NCBI GenBank assembly: GCA_027886175.1
Contig: JAJNNQ010000026.1
Coordinates: forward strand, 17,762,001 to 17,826,000
Direction of reading: 5' to 3'
Origin: Phylloscopus collybita
Lineage: Eukaryota; Chordata; Aves; Passeriformes; Phylloscopidae
DNA: 64,000 bases
Every line of letters begins with the position of its first letter. Position 1 is the first letter of the stretch. The position numbers and the translations under genes were made by a program. Shown piece by piece: positions 62,082 through 64,000 of this stretch. The notes below the pieces were generated by a model, which made no database searches, was not told the origin of the DNA, and was given only the letters and a program-made list of their open reading frames with translations.

Positions 62082-64000
62082 CTTGTCTGGATAGCTGGCT
62101 TCGGCCAGCTCTGGGTACATTGGAGAGCTGTGTAGGGATATTTTGTCAGTATGTAAAAATTGTACCATCTTCCTGTGACCCATGTTGCAACTTGTGCTGC
62201 TCAACAAATTCATAAATTATGTGAAAGCTGGAAGTTTATAAAGTTTACTCACTTTTGGTGGTAGAGTAATGGTTTCAAATATCATGATATTGTCTGACTA
62301 TGGCAATTAAGAAGCAGACAAAAAATCAATATAGCCAGATATAAATGCACAGATCAATAGAAAAATAATTCTGGCTTTACATACACAGTGATAGACTCTG
62401 AATATATACTCTTAAATAGCAAGACCTTTGGAGTTAGATCACTCTCGGGAAATATCAGGAATATGCTTAATAGTAGTTAAAAAAGCAAAGAGAAAAATTA
62501 CTATGATTACTATTACTGCCACAGAATACATAAATGGCACAGTTCAATCTAAATTAGATTGTATAAATCTGGTGGTCCTTCTTACCACAAAAATAATGAA
62601 ATATAATTAAATAAGGTACAGAAAAGGATAAAGAATGGATCAAAGTTGACACAATTTCTGAACAAAGAATGACCAGAATTCTTTAGCTTGGAAAAGAGAT
62701 AGGGACATACCAAAGACCATACATTAAAACTGGCATTAAGAATGTGAAGAAAAAAAAAGCATGTTTTACTGTCCCTCCCCACAGAAGCAGTAGGAAAAAA
62801 TAAGGGAAAACAGCTAATAGAAGATCCAAAACAAACAGAAGATAATCATTCAAACACATCCATAGAACCAGGGATGCTAAATTTCACTCAAACATTATCA
62901 AAATATTCATGGGGAAACAAATTTCTACCAAGGGCAATAAAAATTAAAAATCTCTAAGAAAACTATCTCCCTAATGCAGGAGATCTCTCAGCTCTGATTC
63001 TCAGACCAACATTTGTACAACTTAGATAAAAAAATGTACGTCTGAAATAGAGAACTTTGACTCAGTGGCTCAAACATAGGTATCCTAGGGTATCTGAGAC
63101 CTGGGGCTAGCAGACATGAGACTAGAGGAAATCTGAGTCCTTCTGGAGTGACAGCTGGAGGCTAGCTTAAATGTGGTAGGGCATTTCAAATAGCAATAGA
63201 CACTACTATTTTGATTATTAAATCCTCCCTTATATGCTGAAAGAAGTAGCTCAGGTTTACAGAGTCTCAAATGTCAGTTAAATGCATTTCCATTTATAAG
63301 AGTTTGGTAGCCAGTAAACACACCTTTTATGTCAAAGCATGGTGTTGGTGCTCTAGTCAGTCAAAGAACCTCAGATAATTAATATTTATTGTCTGCTTAT
63401 CAGCAAACTATAGCAGCTGATTTTTTATAACTATTACATCCAAACTACATCCATTTGCACTGTGTAACACTATACTTATTTTTAAAATCCTGCTAGCATT
63501 TAAGACTTTCCCAAAGTATATGTTAAGAACAGAGAGGTAGTTATTTATCACAGATGAATATTTCAACTTCAGCTACCAGAGTTACCTTGATAAATTAATA
63601 CAATGCTATTGGGATTACACATCATACATTCAAGATAGACTTATATCCACCAATCTAGAAGTAATTCTGCCTCCCTGTACCTTTGACTAACAACACTATG
63701 GTACTTCATGAACATCCACCATTCTTTCCCAGGAAACTCCAGGTTCAATTGACGCTCAGGAGGAATCTGCTCTGATAGAAAACCATGATTGTAAGTAGAA
63801 TTTTTATTTCATTTGCTGCAGCACCTGGAAATTGTGTAATAAACAACTGCACAATTGAAAAGAAGGTATCATGATCAAAACAAGTGATAGCTTCCCTGGG
63901 AAACTTGGATTGTGTTCCCCTGCTGCATGCCTTAATAGCATCGATAAGGCACTTAAACCGAGCCTTTCTGTGGCATCATTAATTGTGCCCACACATATCC
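62082..64000. other. AT-rich DNA, possible conserved patch at the end
   Basis: No gene is seen. The last 100 bases carry several CpGs and words such as TAGCATCGATAAGG and GGCATCATTAATTG, which could belong to a conserved element continuing beyond the window. Confidence 0.4.

Overview
This window looks like AT-rich, CpG-poor nuclear DNA from a bird, most likely a songbird (passerine). The sign is its set of mobile elements: 3' ends of avian-type CR1 LINEs, several solo long terminal repeats (LTRs) of endogenous retroviruses (two with exact 6-bp target duplications), and a SINE made of a tRNA-Ile head joined to a CR1 tail. That last combination is the one known as TguSINE1 in passerines. There are no operons, rRNA genes, functional tRNA genes or CRISPR arrays. 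I read the species group from repeat types recalled from knowledge, not from a search.

No complete gene is visible, so the window is intronic or intergenic. The best coding signal is one minus-strand exon at 50179-50002. It has a 3' splice site, a start codon with an in-frame stop upstream, a signal peptide, and a stretch resembling the pro-domain of furin/PCSK-type proprotein convertases, ending at a 5' splice site where those genes place theirs. Three further minus-strand exon-like cassettes (22009-21934, 16737-16657, 15398-15319) have strong or fair splice sites and join in a consistent reading phase. The joined reading contains a KRAKR furin-like cleavage motif. No catalytic exon of such a protease was found, so any such gene would have to continue beyond the low-coordinate edge. 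A separate plus-strand signal-peptide-like exon lies at 192-271. All of these except the 50 kb exon are weak.

Layout: 1-2 kb holds a plus-strand exon candidate and an LTR. 2-23 kb is mostly featureless AT-rich DNA with an ancient tRNA-derived SINE near 11.95 kb, a CR1 tail at 13.5 kb and an old CR1 reverse-transcriptase fragment at 20.8 kb. 23.5-31.3 kb holds three solo LTRs and a 73-nt T homopolymer. 31-42 kb is unique DNA with two patches that look like conserved non-coding elements (40.35-40.80 and 41.18-41.36 kb). 42.6-43.1 kb is a long CR1 fragment. 44.4-46.1 kb is AT-rich with a perfect forkhead-type palindrome. 50 kb holds the convertase-like exon, 53 kb the TguSINE1-like element, 59.2 kb a CR1 tail, and 61.0-62.1 kb a long ERVL-type LTR.

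Most open reading frames of 60-150 codons here are chance readings through AT-rich or repeat DNA and are not annotated as genes.
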